Positions 44,895 through 53,209 of a stretch of DNA of 64,000 bases are shown piece by piece. The first letter of the stretch is position 1, and every line of letters begins with the position of its first letter. Origin of the DNA: Methylobacterium nodulans ORS 2060 (GTDB lineage: Bacteria; Pseudomonadota; Alphaproteobacteria; Rhizobiales; Beijerinckiaceae). The notes under the pieces were generated by a model. It saw only the letters and a list, made by a program, of their open reading frames with translations, was not told where the DNA came from and made no database searches. Made by a program: the position numbers and the translations under genes. The stretch is taken from NCBI RefSeq assembly GCF_000022085.1, contig NC_011894.1:5726001-5790000 (forward strand), in the 5' to 3' direction.

Positions 44895-45542
44895 TCAGCC
44901 CGCCCCGTCCCACCGCTCGCCGCGCGCCACCTCCATCATCCGGTCGTCCGGCAGGGGACGCTGCAGCTGCAAGGCCTCATCGGCCGGCGCCTCGAGCCAG
45001 GTGCGCCACTCCTCCTCGCTCGTGAGCAGCACCGGCATGGCCTTGGGATGCACCGGGCCGACCACCCCGTTCGCCTCGGTCGTGAGAAAGGCATACAGCC
45101 GATGCTCCTCCGCGACCGGCTCATCCCGCTTCGGCCCGCGCAGGCCCGTCCAGGGCCGCCAGATCCCCGCAAACGCGAACAGCGGCCGCTCCTGCGAGAG
45201 CGCGAACCAGACCGGCGTCTTGCGCGGCTTGGTGTCGGCGTACTCGCTGAAGGAGGAGGCCGGCACGAGGCAGCGGAACCCCGGCTTGAGCCACGGCCGC
45301 CAGTAGGGCGAGGTCACGTTGCGGATGTTGGTGACCGGCTGGGTGCCGAGCTTCGGCGGGGGCGGGAAGCCCCAGCGCATCATCGTCAGCTCGCGCGCGC
45401 CGTCCGCCATCCGGACCACCGCTGCCATCTGGTCGGGGAAAATGCCGGGCAGCGGCGGCAGGTTGCCGGTCTCGTCGCGCACGACCCCGAAGCTGCGGCG
45501 GATCTCGTCGGGCGAGCGGGAGAGGCTGTAGAGATTGCACAT
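44895..45542 (-). CDS. SOS-response-associated peptidase (YedK/HMCES family)
   Basis: A 215-residue protein that in E. coli and humans forms a thiazolidine crosslink to abasic sites in single-stranded DNA through its N-terminal Cys. Here Cys2 follows the initiator Met (MCNLYSLSRSPDEIRRSFGV). Other SRAP positions are present: MRWGFPPPP, NIRNVTSPYWRPWLK, RCLVPASSFSEYAD (catalytic Glu), FAFAGIWRPW, and VGPVHPKAMPVLL, where the His stands for the HxRMP motif. ATG at 45542 is fixed by the need for Cys2, although the frame stays open upstream. It acts in cytoplasmic DNA repair. Confidence 0.93.
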   Translation of the reverse strand: MCNLYSLSRSPDEIRRSFGVVRDETGNLPPLPGIFPDQMAAVVRMADGARELTMMRWGFPPPPKLGTQPVTNIRNVTSPYWRPWLKPGFRCLVPASSFSEYADTKPRKTPVWFALSQERPLFAFAGIWRPWTGLRGPKRDEPVAEEHRLYAFLTTEANGVVGPVHPKAMPVLLTSEEEWRTWLEAPADEALQLQRPLPDDRMMEVARGERWDGAG

Positions 45543-45629
45543 GGGGCGGATCGTAGCCGGAGAGATCCGGCTCATTCCTTGCCGCGGCGAGGCTGGGACA
45601 ACACGGATCCGGTACCCGCACAGGCTGCG

Positions 45630-45815
45630 ATGATGGGCGACGGTCGCCCGCAGTATCGAGGCCGCATCCTCGGCATGCTCCTGGCGCTGCTCGGAATCGC
45701 GGTCTTCCTGGCGCTCGCCCCGACGTACTGCGCGAGGCCGGCGCAGGCGCAGGTCTGCGCCGACTGCGGCTGCACTCTGCCGAACACCACGTCTGAGCCA
45801 ATCCTCTACATCTAA
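45630..45815 (+). CDS. Possible small exported protein
   Basis: A 61-residue ORF beginning with two Met codons, with one hydrophobic helix (LGMLLALLGIAVFLALA) and a signal-like end PAQAQ, then a short mature part with CADCGC. It is divergent from the SOS peptidase gene. There is no recognisable family or ribosome site. Confidence 0.3.
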   Translation: MMGDGRPQYRGRILGMLLALLGIAVFLALAPTYCARPAQAQVCADCGCTLPNTTSEPILYI

Positions 45816-46048
45816 CGTTGTTGACGATTGTTCGTGGGCGCACCTTCGCAAGCCTTATGGGCGTGACAGCTTTTCTCCAAGGCAATAACCCGGCCCCGAG
45901 CGATGTGTCCGCGAAGGCGAGCCGTATGCAGAATGGCCTCTTGCTGCCGCCGAGCCTCGCCCTGCTGCGGTTCCATGCTCTCAAGCTGTCGCATCATTTC
46001 GCTGTGCTGCTCCCACTTCCGGCGTGCACGCTCCAGATCAGAAGGCAT
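45812..46048 (-). CDS. Small helical protein (78 aa)
   Basis: A 78-residue, highly charged helical protein (RARRKWEQHSEMMRQLESME, then RRQQEAILHTARLRGHIA) with two Cys/His near the C-terminus. An excellent ribosome site, AGGAGGAG, lies five bases before the ATG, which makes it likely to be expressed. No family is recognised. Confidence 0.55.
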   Translation of the reverse strand: MPSDLERARRKWEQHSEMMRQLESMEPQQGEARRQQEAILHTARLRGHIARGRVIALEKSCHAHKACEGAPTNNRQQR

Positions 46049-46254
46049 TAGCTCTCCTCCTAAAACGAGGATGAAATTAACGCACGAGCGGCCGGTTCGT
46101 TCGCTTGAACTTCAAACAATCGGGCAAGAGCCAGAATTCCTCTTCGCACCTGCAAAACCATTTTTGCAGCAGCAAAGCGCTCGCAGTGTGAGTTCTTAAT
46201 GTGGGGTGACGAGTTTGCAGGAATCAGCCAGCGGTTCAGCTCAGGCCAACTCAG
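46049..46254. other. Short intergenic stretch
   Basis: Between the 78-aa gene and an IS630 remnant, with no gene seen. Slightly A/T-rich near 46065-46080, where the promoter of the 78-aa gene should lie. Confidence 0.25.
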
Positions 46255-46400
46255 CGGTTGGCCGACCTGCTGACAAGCCTGCGAAGAAGTTGGCAGTTTC
46301 GGTTGTCGTGAACTCATCGACGAGCCGGCAGATGACGTCCCAGAGCCCGGCGATGCTGCGCCTTGCGACTTTGCGCAAGAGAGTTTCGATCTGAGGCCAC
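46255..46400 (-). mobile_element. C-terminal remnant of an IS630-family transposase
   Basis: The minus strand reads LLRKVARRSIAGLWDVICRL, then VDEFTTTETANFFAGLSAG. This matches the last ~45 residues of IS630 transposases (compare LLRRAAARSVSELWAAIHQA and FSPAECRNYFTAAGYE in the intact copy at 24499-25460). The rest of the element is missing. It is a different lineage from the intact copy. Confidence 0.65.
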
Positions 46401-46441
46401 GCAAATGACGGGGATTGAACGAGCGCAATCGGCAGCCGGGG

Positions 46442-46930
46442 TCACGAAATCGGCACGGTGAGCCCAACCTTTACGCGATTCATTGCGACAAAGGTGCGAA
46501 ACCGTTTGACATTATTGTTCTCGAAGAACAGCCGCTGCGTCAGCGCTTCATAATCGGTCATCGTCGGCACGGTCACGATCAGGACGAAATCCGCCTCTCC
46601 GGTGACATAGTAGCATTGCTGCACGCCCGGGTCCGAGGCAAAGGAGCGCTTGGCGGATTCCAGCATTTCCGCACGCTCGCTCTCCATTTCGACGTCGACG
46701 ATAAGGGTGATGGCTTGCCCGACCTTGACGGGATCGACGACAGCGATATTTGCCCGGATGACCGCTGTTTCCTCCATTCTCTTGATGCGTCGCTGCACGG
46801 CTGCGGGCGAAAGGTTCACGGCTTCGGCGATCTTGCGCTGCGAGGTCTTATTATCGCGCTGCAAGATCTGAAGAATGGCGCGATCGAGCCGGTCGAGGTC
46901 ATAGGGCGCAGCGGTGGACCGTTGGCGCAT
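46442..46930 (-). CDS. Lrp/AsnC-family transcriptional regulator
   Basis: A 162-residue regulator. The N-terminal AsnC-type HTH is LDRAILQILQRDNKTSQRKI followed by AEAVNLSPAAVQRRIKRMEE. The C-terminal RAM/AsnC ligand domain (~75-155) has VDPVKVGQAITLIVDVEME and VQQCYYVTGEADFVLIVTV. ATG at 46930 is chosen from family length; the frame runs to 47065. It is divergent from the ammonia-lyase gene with ~120 bases between, the usual arrangement for a local activator responding to the amino acid used. Confidence 0.92.
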   Translation of the reverse strand: MRQRSTAAPYDLDRLDRAILQILQRDNKTSQRKIAEAVNLSPAAVQRRIKRMEETAVIRANIAVVDPVKVGQAITLIVDVEMESERAEMLESAKRSFASDPGVQQCYYVTGEADFVLIVTVPTMTDYEALTQRLFFENNNVKRFRTFVAMNRVKVGLTVPIS

Positions 46931-47051
46931 CAAAAAGCCCCGGGAACGAGCCAAAGTTGCATTTGACACCTGGAAATGGAGCACATTCCTCGCTGTTGGC
47001 GCAATATCGTTGATGCGTACGCTGAATCGTGCCTGTCTTGGGGCAGCCCCC

Positions 47052-48245
47052 ATGCTGATCGCCAACGAACACCCGGATCACGGCAAGCCGCTGGACGCGG
47101 CCGATGCCGCAACGCTCGGCGTCGCGGCCGCGAGCGAGGTGGAGCGGTTCCTCGCATACCGCGAGGGACACAAGCCGACTCCGCTCGTCACCCTCCCCGG
47201 TTTGGCCCGCGCCCTCGGCGTGGCCGCTATCTCTATCAAGGACGAAGGCCATCGCCTTGGCCTGGGCAGCTTCAAGGCGCTCGGCGGTTCCTATGCAGTC
47301 ATCCGCCTCGTCGTCGAGGAGGCATCCCGCCGCCACGGCCGCACCATCGACATCTCGGAGTTCCGCTCGCCGGAGGTCCGCGCCGTGGCGGCGGGCCTGA
47401 CCGTCGCCTGCGCGACCGACGGCAACCACGGACGCTCCGTGGCGCAGGGCGCTGAGCTCGTCGGCGCGAATTGCGTCATCTTCGTCCATGCGGGCGTCAG
47501 CGCGGAGCGTGTCGAGGCCATCGCCCGTTACGGTGCCAAGATGGTCCGGGTCGCCGGCAATTACGACGATTCCGTCGCCGAAGCCGCGCGCGTGGCGAAC
47601 GAGAACGGCTGGATCATCGTCTCGGACACGTCATGGCCGGGCTACGAGCGCATTCCGGGGCTCGTCATGCAGGGCTACACCGCGCTGCTGCGCGAGGCGT
47701 TGCGCGAATTGCCGGAACCGCCGACGCATGTCTTCGTCCAGGCCGGCGTCGGCGGCATCGCCGCGGCGGTTGCAGGACATTTTTCGGTCGTCTTCGGCAC
47801 GCAGCGCCCGTTCTTTGTCGTGGTCGATCCTTCGCGTGCGGCCTGCCTGTTCGAAAGCGCCCGCGCTGGCCAGCCGGTCAAGATCGCGCATGGCGAGCCG
47901 ACGATCATGGCGATGCTCGAATGCTACCAGCCATCCTTGATCGCCTGGCGCGTGCTGTCCCGTACGGCCGACGCTTTCATGACCGTCGAGGAAGAGGACG
48001 CGGTCGCGGCCATGATCCAGCTGGCGCGACCATCGGATGGTGACCAGCCAATCGTCGCGGGTGAGAGCGGAGGGGTAGGGCTTGCCGGGCTCGTCCGCGC
48101 CCGGGCCGACGAGACGTCGCGCGAGATCATCCGCCTTGGGTCCGATGCGCGCGTGCTCTTGATCAACACGGAAGGGGCGACCGATCCCGACCGCTATCAC
48201 GAACTCACCGGGCTCGATCCGGCGACAGTTGGGCAAGCCACGTGA
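47052..48245 (+). CDS. dpaL: Diaminopropionate ammonia-lyase
   Basis: A 397-residue PLP enzyme, the same size as E. coli DpaL (398), that deaminates 2,3-diaminopropionate to pyruvate and ammonia. KPTPLVTLPGLARALGV opens the fold; Lys75 in LGSFKALGGSYA is the expected Schiff-base lysine. ATDGNHGRSVAQGAELVG carries the Asp/Asn-Gly-Asn-His signature. SWPGYERIPGLVMQGYT, FVQAGVGGIAAAV (phosphate-binding) and AGESGGVGLAGL follow. The start at 47052 gives the family's normal N-terminus; ATG at 47013 is an alternative. It is followed by pxpA and a TRAP binding protein on the same strand. Confidence 0.9.
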   Translation: MLIANEHPDHGKPLDAADAATLGVAAASEVERFLAYREGHKPTPLVTLPGLARALGVAAISIKDEGHRLGLGSFKALGGSYAVIRLVVEEASRRHGRTIDISEFRSPEVRAVAAGLTVACATDGNHGRSVAQGAELVGANCVIFVHAGVSAERVEAIARYGAKMVRVAGNYDDSVAEAARVANENGWIIVSDTSWPGYERIPGLVMQGYTALLREALRELPEPPTHVFVQAGVGGIAAAVAGHFSVVFGTQRPFFVVVDPSRAACLFESARAGQPVKIAHGEPTIMAMLECYQPSLIAWRVLSRTADAFMTVEEEDAVAAMIQLARPSDGDQPIVAGESGGVGLAGLVRARADETSREIIRLGSDARVLLINTEGATDPDRYHELTGLDPATVGQAT

Positions 48246-48302
48246 TCTGTCGGTCGAGAGCGACCGTAAGTTCTGTAGCAACCTTGTGGGACGGAGGCCG
48301 AC

Positions 48303-49070
48303 ATGAGGATCAACATCAATGCCGACATCGGCGAGAGCTTCGGACGATTCAAGGTCGGACACGACGAAGCGCTCATGCCTATGATCGGCTCTGCCAACGT
48401 CGCCTGCGGGATGCATGCTGGGGACCCGGGAATTATGGTCGAGACGATCCGGGCCGCCATCGCGAATGGCGTGTCGATCGGGGCTCATCCGGGCTTCAAC
48501 GACATTTGGGGCTTCGGCCGCCGGCAGATCCGGATGCGTCCGCTCGATCTGGAATACTTCGTCACCTACCAGATCGGCGCCTTGCAAGCACTCGCGCGGG
48601 GACAGGGCGCTTCGGTCACTCATGTCAAGCCGCATGGGGCGCTTAACAACATGGCACATATCGATGAAGATTATGCCATGGCGATCGGGCGCGGCATCAA
48701 GACCGCCGACCCCGAACTCATCTATGTTGCGAATGTCGGGTCTGAGATGGCGAAGGCCGCCGAACGGCTCGGCCTCAAGGTTGCCTATGAGTCCTATGTC
48801 GATCGCGTGTACGACGATGACGGTCGGATGAGATCACGCGAGAGGCCGGATGCGGTGATCCATGACCCGCAGCAAGCCGCCAACCAGGTGCTTCGCTTTA
48901 TCGAGGAGAAGGCAATTATTTCGAGCTCGGGAAAGAGGATACCCGCCCAGATACACACCTTCTGCGTTCACGGGGACGAGCCGACTGCCGTTCCAGTCAT
49001 GCAAGCCGTTCGCTCTGCTTTGCACGCAGCCGGCATAGAGGTTGTCCCGCTTCCAACGCTGCTGGGCTGA
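48303..49070 (+). CDS. pxpA: 5-oxoprolinase subunit A (LamB/YcsF family)
   Basis: A 255-residue PxpA-type protein. The family start ININADIGESFGRFKVGHDE is present. Then come IGSANVACGMHAGDPGIM, GVSIGAHPGFNDIWGFGRR, VTHVKPHGALNNM and HTFCVHGDEP, all family hallmarks. In E. coli PxpA works with PxpB and PxpC to hydrolyse 5-oxoproline using ATP. No pxpB or pxpC is adjacent here, so it may work with subunits elsewhere or on a different lactam or amide. It lies 57 bases after dpaL, probably on the same transcript. Confidence 0.93.
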   Translation: MRININADIGESFGRFKVGHDEALMPMIGSANVACGMHAGDPGIMVETIRAAIANGVSIGAHPGFNDIWGFGRRQIRMRPLDLEYFVTYQIGALQALARGQGASVTHVKPHGALNNMAHIDEDYAMAIGRGIKTADPELIYVANVGSEMAKAAERLGLKVAYESYVDRVYDDDGRMRSRERPDAVIHDPQQAANQVLRFIEEKAIISSSGKRIPAQIHTFCVHGDEPTAVPVMQAVRSALHAAGIEVVPLPTLLG

Positions 49071-49169
49071 CAGCAGCCAGGTTACGCTCCAACCGAGTTC
49101 AGCTTTCGTCTCACTCTTGTCATTTCAGGCATGCGTTTTGCCAATGGAGCAGGACAGAGGCTCACCCCA

Positions 49170-50213
49170 ATGCCAATGCCAATGCCAGTGCCACGTCGGC
49201 CGACTCCACCGCATCTCCCGTCGCAAGCCCCGAAAAGGCTACTGGCCTTTGCCCTCGCATGGCTCCTTTCTGCGATCATTGCCTATCCGGCCGACGCGCA
49301 AGTCAGGTGGGTCATGGCGACTGAGTACCCGGCCAGCAATATCTCGGGAGTTGGTCTAACCACGTTCGCGCGTCTCGTTTCCGATCGAACGAACGGCTTC
49401 GTCCAAACAGCAAATGCCCTCGACAACGAGCTGAAGATCAGTTCAGGCGAGATGATTCGCGCAGCGCAGGACGGCCGAATATCGGGTGGCGACGCCTTTG
49501 CCGGACCGCTCGAAGCCATCGATCCGATCTTCGGGCTGGCGTCTCTACCGTTCGTCGTTCAGTCCATCGAATCCGCGAAAGCTGTGAATTCGCGGGCGCG
49601 GCCGCTCTACGAGAAGGCACTCGCCGCACGCGGTCTGAAGCTTCTATACATGACGATCTGGCCCTCGACCGGCATCTGGACGGCCCGGCCTCTCGCGGGT
49701 CCCGACGACCTGCGGACCATGTCCGTCCGAAGCTACGACTACAACTCGGCCGAAGTCATGAGGGCTGCCGGCGCAATGGCGGAGTACCTGCCGTTCAACG
49801 AAGCGATCGCGAAGGTGAAGAATCGAGAGCTGGACGGGATTCTGACCTCCGGAGACGGCGGAGCCGGGCGCAAGCTGTGGGATTATCTGCGCTACTTCAC
49901 GTCCATCAACTACGCCATCCCGATCTCGTTGGCTTTCGTTCGCACCGATGTCTTTGAGTCCCTGCCGAGCGATCAGCAGCAGGCGGTCATGGCCGCGGCC
50001 GCGGAAACAGAGAGAAGCCAGTTCGAGCTTCTTGCGAACCGGACGGCCGAGAATTACGCCAGGATGCGGGAGAACGGGGTTGCAATCGCCGAGCCAGCGG
50101 CTCCGTCGCTCCTCGCCGTGCTCAAGGAAGGAGCTGCGGCGCCGATTAGCGCCTGGAAGCAGAAGGTGCCTGCGGAAGCTATCGCAATCCTGGACGGCAC
50201 TGGGCAACGATGA
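49170..50213 (+). CDS. TRAP transporter substrate-binding protein (DctP family)
   Basis: A 347-residue periplasmic binding protein. The n-region is MPMPMPVPRRPTPP (encoded by CCAATG repeats), followed by a hydrophobic stretch LLAFALAWLLSAIIAYPADA and a mature start QVRWVMATEYPAS. The DctP fold is seen in GLASLPFVVQSIESAKA, LLYMTIWPSTGIWTARPLAG, MSVRSYDYNSAEVMRAAGAM and LPFNEAIAKVKNRELDGILT. No DctQ/DctM permease genes follow. ATG at 49170 has AGAGG nine bases upstream; 49131 is an alternative. Its place after dpaL and pxpA suggests uptake of the amino acid they act on. Confidence 0.85.
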   Translation: MPMPMPVPRRPTPPHLPSQAPKRLLAFALAWLLSAIIAYPADAQVRWVMATEYPASNISGVGLTTFARLVSDRTNGFVQTANALDNELKISSGEMIRAAQDGRISGGDAFAGPLEAIDPIFGLASLPFVVQSIESAKAVNSRARPLYEKALAARGLKLLYMTIWPSTGIWTARPLAGPDDLRTMSVRSYDYNSAEVMRAAGAMAEYLPFNEAIAKVKNRELDGILTSGDGGAGRKLWDYLRYFTSINYAIPISLAFVRTDVFESLPSDQQQAVMAAAAETERSQFELLANRTAENYARMRENGVAIAEPAAPSLLAVLKEGAAAPISAWKQKVPAEAIAILDGTGQR

Positions 50214-50406
50214 TGCCACAGATCGAACCAGAGCAGGCTTGCTTACGAGAACCATAGATAGCCAGCATCTCTCCCTGCGGGCGTGACTATCGTGAAGAGG
50301 TCCAGCTCGGCCGTCGAGATCGAGAGGCCGCCCGCTTCGGCTGCGGTCCCTCTCGGTCAGGATATGCCTCGTTGCGAATCTTCAGCTGTTCACAGCACCG
50401 AGGTTG

Positions 50407-50646
50407 TCAGGTACCAACAGCAATGCGTACCTCATCGTTTGTCGTATTCGCTTTGTCGGTAGCAACTTGGGGACACCGCATGCAGGCAGTAGACCCCTCC
50501 TGCAAATACCAGCGACAGGTCTGACGAATTTGGCAAGACGGCAAGCTGTCTACGACCGGGCGCGGGCCGCAACACCATGAGATCGGTCTAAGCACAGTTC
50601 TGTGATCCGCATCACACAACGCGAAAGACAGGATCACAGAGCGCAT
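50407..50646 (-). CDS. Possible small Cys-rich protein
   Basis: A 79-residue ORF. The C-terminal part (CRWYLQEGSTACMRCPQVAT) has a Cys-x3-Tyr and Cys-x2-Cys pattern that looks protein-like. The N-terminal part overlaps a Crp-type palindrome (50601-50616), and a second palindrome lies 48 bases upstream of the start. No ribosome site was found, so the real start may differ. Confidence 0.4.
   Translation of the reverse strand: MRSVILSFALCDADHRTVLRPISWCCGPRPVVDSLPSCQIRQTCRWYLQEGSTACMRCPQVATDKANTTNDEVRIAVGT
50601..50616. promoter_or_regulatory. Crp-type binding site
   Basis: TGTGATCCGCATCACA is a full TGTGA-N6-TCACA palindrome, the classic Crp half-sites. It lies in a 720-base stretch with few genes. 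Confidence 0.6.
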
Positions 50647-50693
50647 CCGCACTTCACATGCCGTTCAATGCTTAGCCACGCCGGCTGCGATTG

Positions 50694-50709
50694 TGTGATA
50701 CAGATCACA
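50694..50709. promoter_or_regulatory. Crp-type binding site
   Basis: TGTGATACAGATCACA is a second full TGTGA-N6-TCACA palindrome, 93 bases (almost nine helical turns) from the first, centre to centre. Confidence 0.6.
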
Positions 50710-50933
50710 GACCATAGAAGCGCAGACTGACAGCGGGCACCCTGGTCCCACCTCAACCGAGCGCCCGCTTGAGAATTGGCATAGGGGCCTGCCGGATGGG
50801 GGACCGCGTGGACCCGCTTCAGCAGTGCGGCAGCCTGAGCTACCCAGTTCCGACCGATGGCGCACCGGCGCGCCGGCATCCATGAGGCCTGCACAACCTT
50901 GACTGCAGGCCCTGTCACATTCAGCAACTGATT

Positions 50934-51137
50934 TTAGTCGATTCTCACCACTCCAGTCGCTTTTCCGTGCTTGTCATGACCGACAATATACCAGTGACCA
51001 CCCATTTCGTAATACTTCGCCAATCCGGCCGCTACCTGATCGAGATCATTGAGATCAAGATCGTCTCGGTGTGACGGGACAGCTTGCACAGTCTCACCAG
51101 CGTCGGTGGTCGCAACGCTTTTCAAGAGATTGATCAT
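50934..51137 (-). CDS. Small protein (67 aa) with upstream Crp-type site
   Basis: A 67-residue soluble acidic protein: MINLLKSVATTDAGETVQAV, a helix LNDLDQVAAGLAKYYEMGGH and a beta-like end WYIVGHDKHGKATGVVRID. AGAGG lies eight bases before the ATG. A Crp-type site (51203-51218) lies 66-81 bases upstream, a usual distance for activation. No family is recognised. Confidence 0.65.
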   Translation of the reverse strand: MINLLKSVATTDAGETVQAVPSHRDDLDLNDLDQVAAGLAKYYEMGGHWYIVGHDKHGKATGVVRID

Positions 51138-51202
51138 TGCCCTACCTCTTTGTTTGCCTCTACTGAGGCGAAGCCAGACTGGCAGCGATCATTCCCGCAT
51201 TC

Positions 51203-51218
51203 CGTGATCCAGGTCACA
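51203..51218. promoter_or_regulatory. Crp-type binding site, one mismatch
   Basis: CGTGATCCAGGTCACA differs from TGTGA-N6-TCACA at one base. It lies upstream of the small gene at 50934-51137. Confidence 0.5.
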
Positions 51219-51309
51219 CAAACTTGGACGATGTGAGGGTATCCAGCCTCACATGCGTGAAAATGTGTATAGCTGCCGAAGCTCCAGACCTGTGTAGGGC
51301 TTGCCACTG

Positions 51310-51534
51310 TCAGGCTTGCGCCCTCATCCCCATCGCATGGTCAAGGCGCAGCTCATCCAGCACATCGCGGAACTGAACCCGCATCTGCGTCTCGGTGAGC
51401 TCGATGCCGTTGAGCGGCTTCAGCGGCTCGTCGAGCGGCTGACGGCTGCCCCGGCAGTCCAGCAGCCGGAAGCACCCGGCGAGCGCCCGCACCTGGTCGG
51501 GCGTGAGGCTGTAGGCGAACCGGTTCCGGTCCAT
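51310..51534 (-). CDS. Small protein (74 aa), second gene of an overlapping pair
   Basis: A 74-residue soluble protein: MDRNRFAYSLTPDQVRALAG, CFRLLDCRGSRQPLDEPL, then a helical end VQFRDVLDELRLDHAMGM. Its ATG overlaps the stop of the preceding gene by one base (TGATG), pointing to coupled translation. No family is recognised. Confidence 0.5.
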   Translation of the reverse strand: MDRNRFAYSLTPDQVRALAGCFRLLDCRGSRQPLDEPLKPLNGIELTETQMRVQFRDVLDELRLDHAMGMRAQA

Positions 51535-51704
51535 CACCCGGCCGTCCAGGCCTGCGCTCGGGCCGAATCGTAGGCCGCTTCGATCGCATCGCCTTCGACC
51601 CCCCCGAACTGCCCATCGTAGGGCAGCGCCCAGGCTCGTGCCTTGCCCTTGTGACCAAACACCCAGACGATCTGCAGGGTGGCATCCGCACTGGCCATCG
51701 GCAT
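51534..51704 (-). CDS. Small protein (56 aa), first gene of an overlapping pair
   Basis: A 56-residue protein: MPMASADATLQIVWVFGHKG, then ARAWALPYDGQFGGVEGDAI and a helix EAAYDSARAQAW. The tight overlap with the next gene supports that both are real. No family is recognised, and the start could be one of several nearby Met codons. Confidence 0.5.
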   Translation of the reverse strand: MPMASADATLQIVWVFGHKGKARAWALPYDGQFGGVEGDAIEAAYDSARAQAWTAG

Positions 51705-52004
51705 CGGCTCCGTTCCATCCACGCGAGACTCGTTCGAGCACCAATGATAGAACAAAATCAGAATGTGCAAGCTGACCGAAGCTCTCTCGGCCAGAAACGA
51801 GGCGATTCAGTGTTCACACTTCTCGGTATCAGAGATCATCGGAAGCACTCCCACCTGATCAAGAGCGTTGTCTCAACGAGTGTAGTCGCCAGTTCAACCT
51901 TGGAGGCTCGGTGTCAGGCAGTGACACCGGCGCTCTGGACGTGCACAGTCGCAGTCGGATCGCATTTCGACCGGTGCATGCGCTGATGCGTCAGCGCACA
52001 ATTC

Positions 52005-52029
52005 AGAACCGGGGTCATGCTGGTGCGTT
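52005..52029 (+). promoter_or_regulatory. EcfG-like promoter element
   Basis: AGAAC at 52005-52009, 16 bases, then CGTT at 52026-52029: one mismatch to the GGAAC-N16-CGTT consensus. It lies 60 bases before the start at 52089. Confidence 0.4.
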
Positions 52030-52088
52030 CTTGAGTCAGCAGGAACTGCAATCACTGCCGTTCCCGCTCAAGCTCGCGGAGCTAGATC

Positions 52089-52364
52089 ATGGCCAACACT
52101 GCTCAGCCTCAGACAGGCCAATCCGGACGGGGATTCCAGGTCCGACAGGTTACCAACATCCAAGCATCATGGCAGGAGCAGCAGCGCGGACAAGAGGGCT
52201 TATTTACTGTTCAGCTCATTCTTGATAATGGCGTGGAAGAATACATCATGGAACCTGCCGCCGATGATTTGAGGTCACTACTGGAGCTGTTTAAGCTCAG
52301 CAAACACACGACGTTCGATCTGGAGCGAAAAGTTTTGATGTTCTCCAATCTCGGCGTTGAATAA
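52089..52364 (+). CDS. Small protein of unknown function (91 aa)
   Basis: A 91-residue soluble protein. A Gln-rich N-terminus (MANTAQPQTGQSGRGFQVRQ) leads to a beta/alpha part: EGLFTVQLILDNGVEEYIME, then DDLRSLLELFKLSKHTTFDL and ERKVLMFSNLGVE. GGAG lies eight bases before the ATG. The gene is less GC-rich than its surroundings. No family is recognised; an EcfG-like element is upstream. Confidence 0.65.
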   Translation: MANTAQPQTGQSGRGFQVRQVTNIQASWQEQQRGQEGLFTVQLILDNGVEEYIMEPAADDLRSLLELFKLSKHTTFDLERKVLMFSNLGVE

Positions 52365-53209
52365 ATGCACAAATTTTCTGATGCGCTCGGAAAGCGATGA
52401 ACGAACCCGATCGTAAGAAACCGGGCGCGCCTCATACACCTGGTCACCTTGTCCCTGCGGCATTGTTCGCTGCATGCTGCTGTTCCCAACAGCGGTTCCC
52501 AGGCCCGGAAGGCGGCGCTGGCCGCGTCCGGGCTGGCGTATCTGCTCGAGGATCGGGGCAGGCCCACATCGCGGAGGGGCGCTCGTGCGGGTGCCGGCCG
52601 ACCGGCGCCCGCCCTTCTCCGGCTGCCACCTGTACTAACCCCAGCCGCCGGCAGCCGGCGGCTGCCTTTGCTGGCTGAGGCGCTGCCCTACCGGGGCTAG
52701 TCCCGCTGAGCTGTTCGCTCCCGGAGACGTGTGATGAATCGAGCCTGAGGCGAGCAGGCTTCTCTGCCGGTCTAAACGCGCCGAATGAGCCAATCGGCCT
52801 TCCAGCTTGAGGCGCAATTGCGGACCACACGACCGCAGCGGAAGCCGCGGAAATGCCGGCTCGTGACCCCTGAGCCGACGTTCGGAACATCCACTTCCGG
52901 CAGTCTCGGCGTCGGACCAGCGCCGCCGCCGGTGAGCCGACGTGACGACCTCACTATGCGGGGACCGGGGTGATCGGGTCCGACGAAATCGCCGTACTCA
53001 CAGGTGTCCGCCTGTGCGGTCGCGAGCTATGTCGCCGGTGCAGTCACGCCGGGGTATAGTTCAAGCTGAACTTAGGGCAGAACGTCTGATCGGAATACTG
53101 CGGGTGCGCCGTGCCTGCAGCCTCAGGACGTTTGCGGAGACGCTGCAAGCGCGTATAGTGCCAAGGTGCCCGGAGGAGGTTACGCCGTAGCCGACAGGAG
53201 GGTGGCCCC
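52365..53209. other. Intergenic region, no gene seen
   Basis: 845 bases. ORFs on both strands (for example 52444-52890 minus) give Arg/Pro/Gly/Ala-rich random-looking translations. The last ~100 bases should hold the promoter of the TPR gene; no motif was fixed. Confidence 0.3.
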
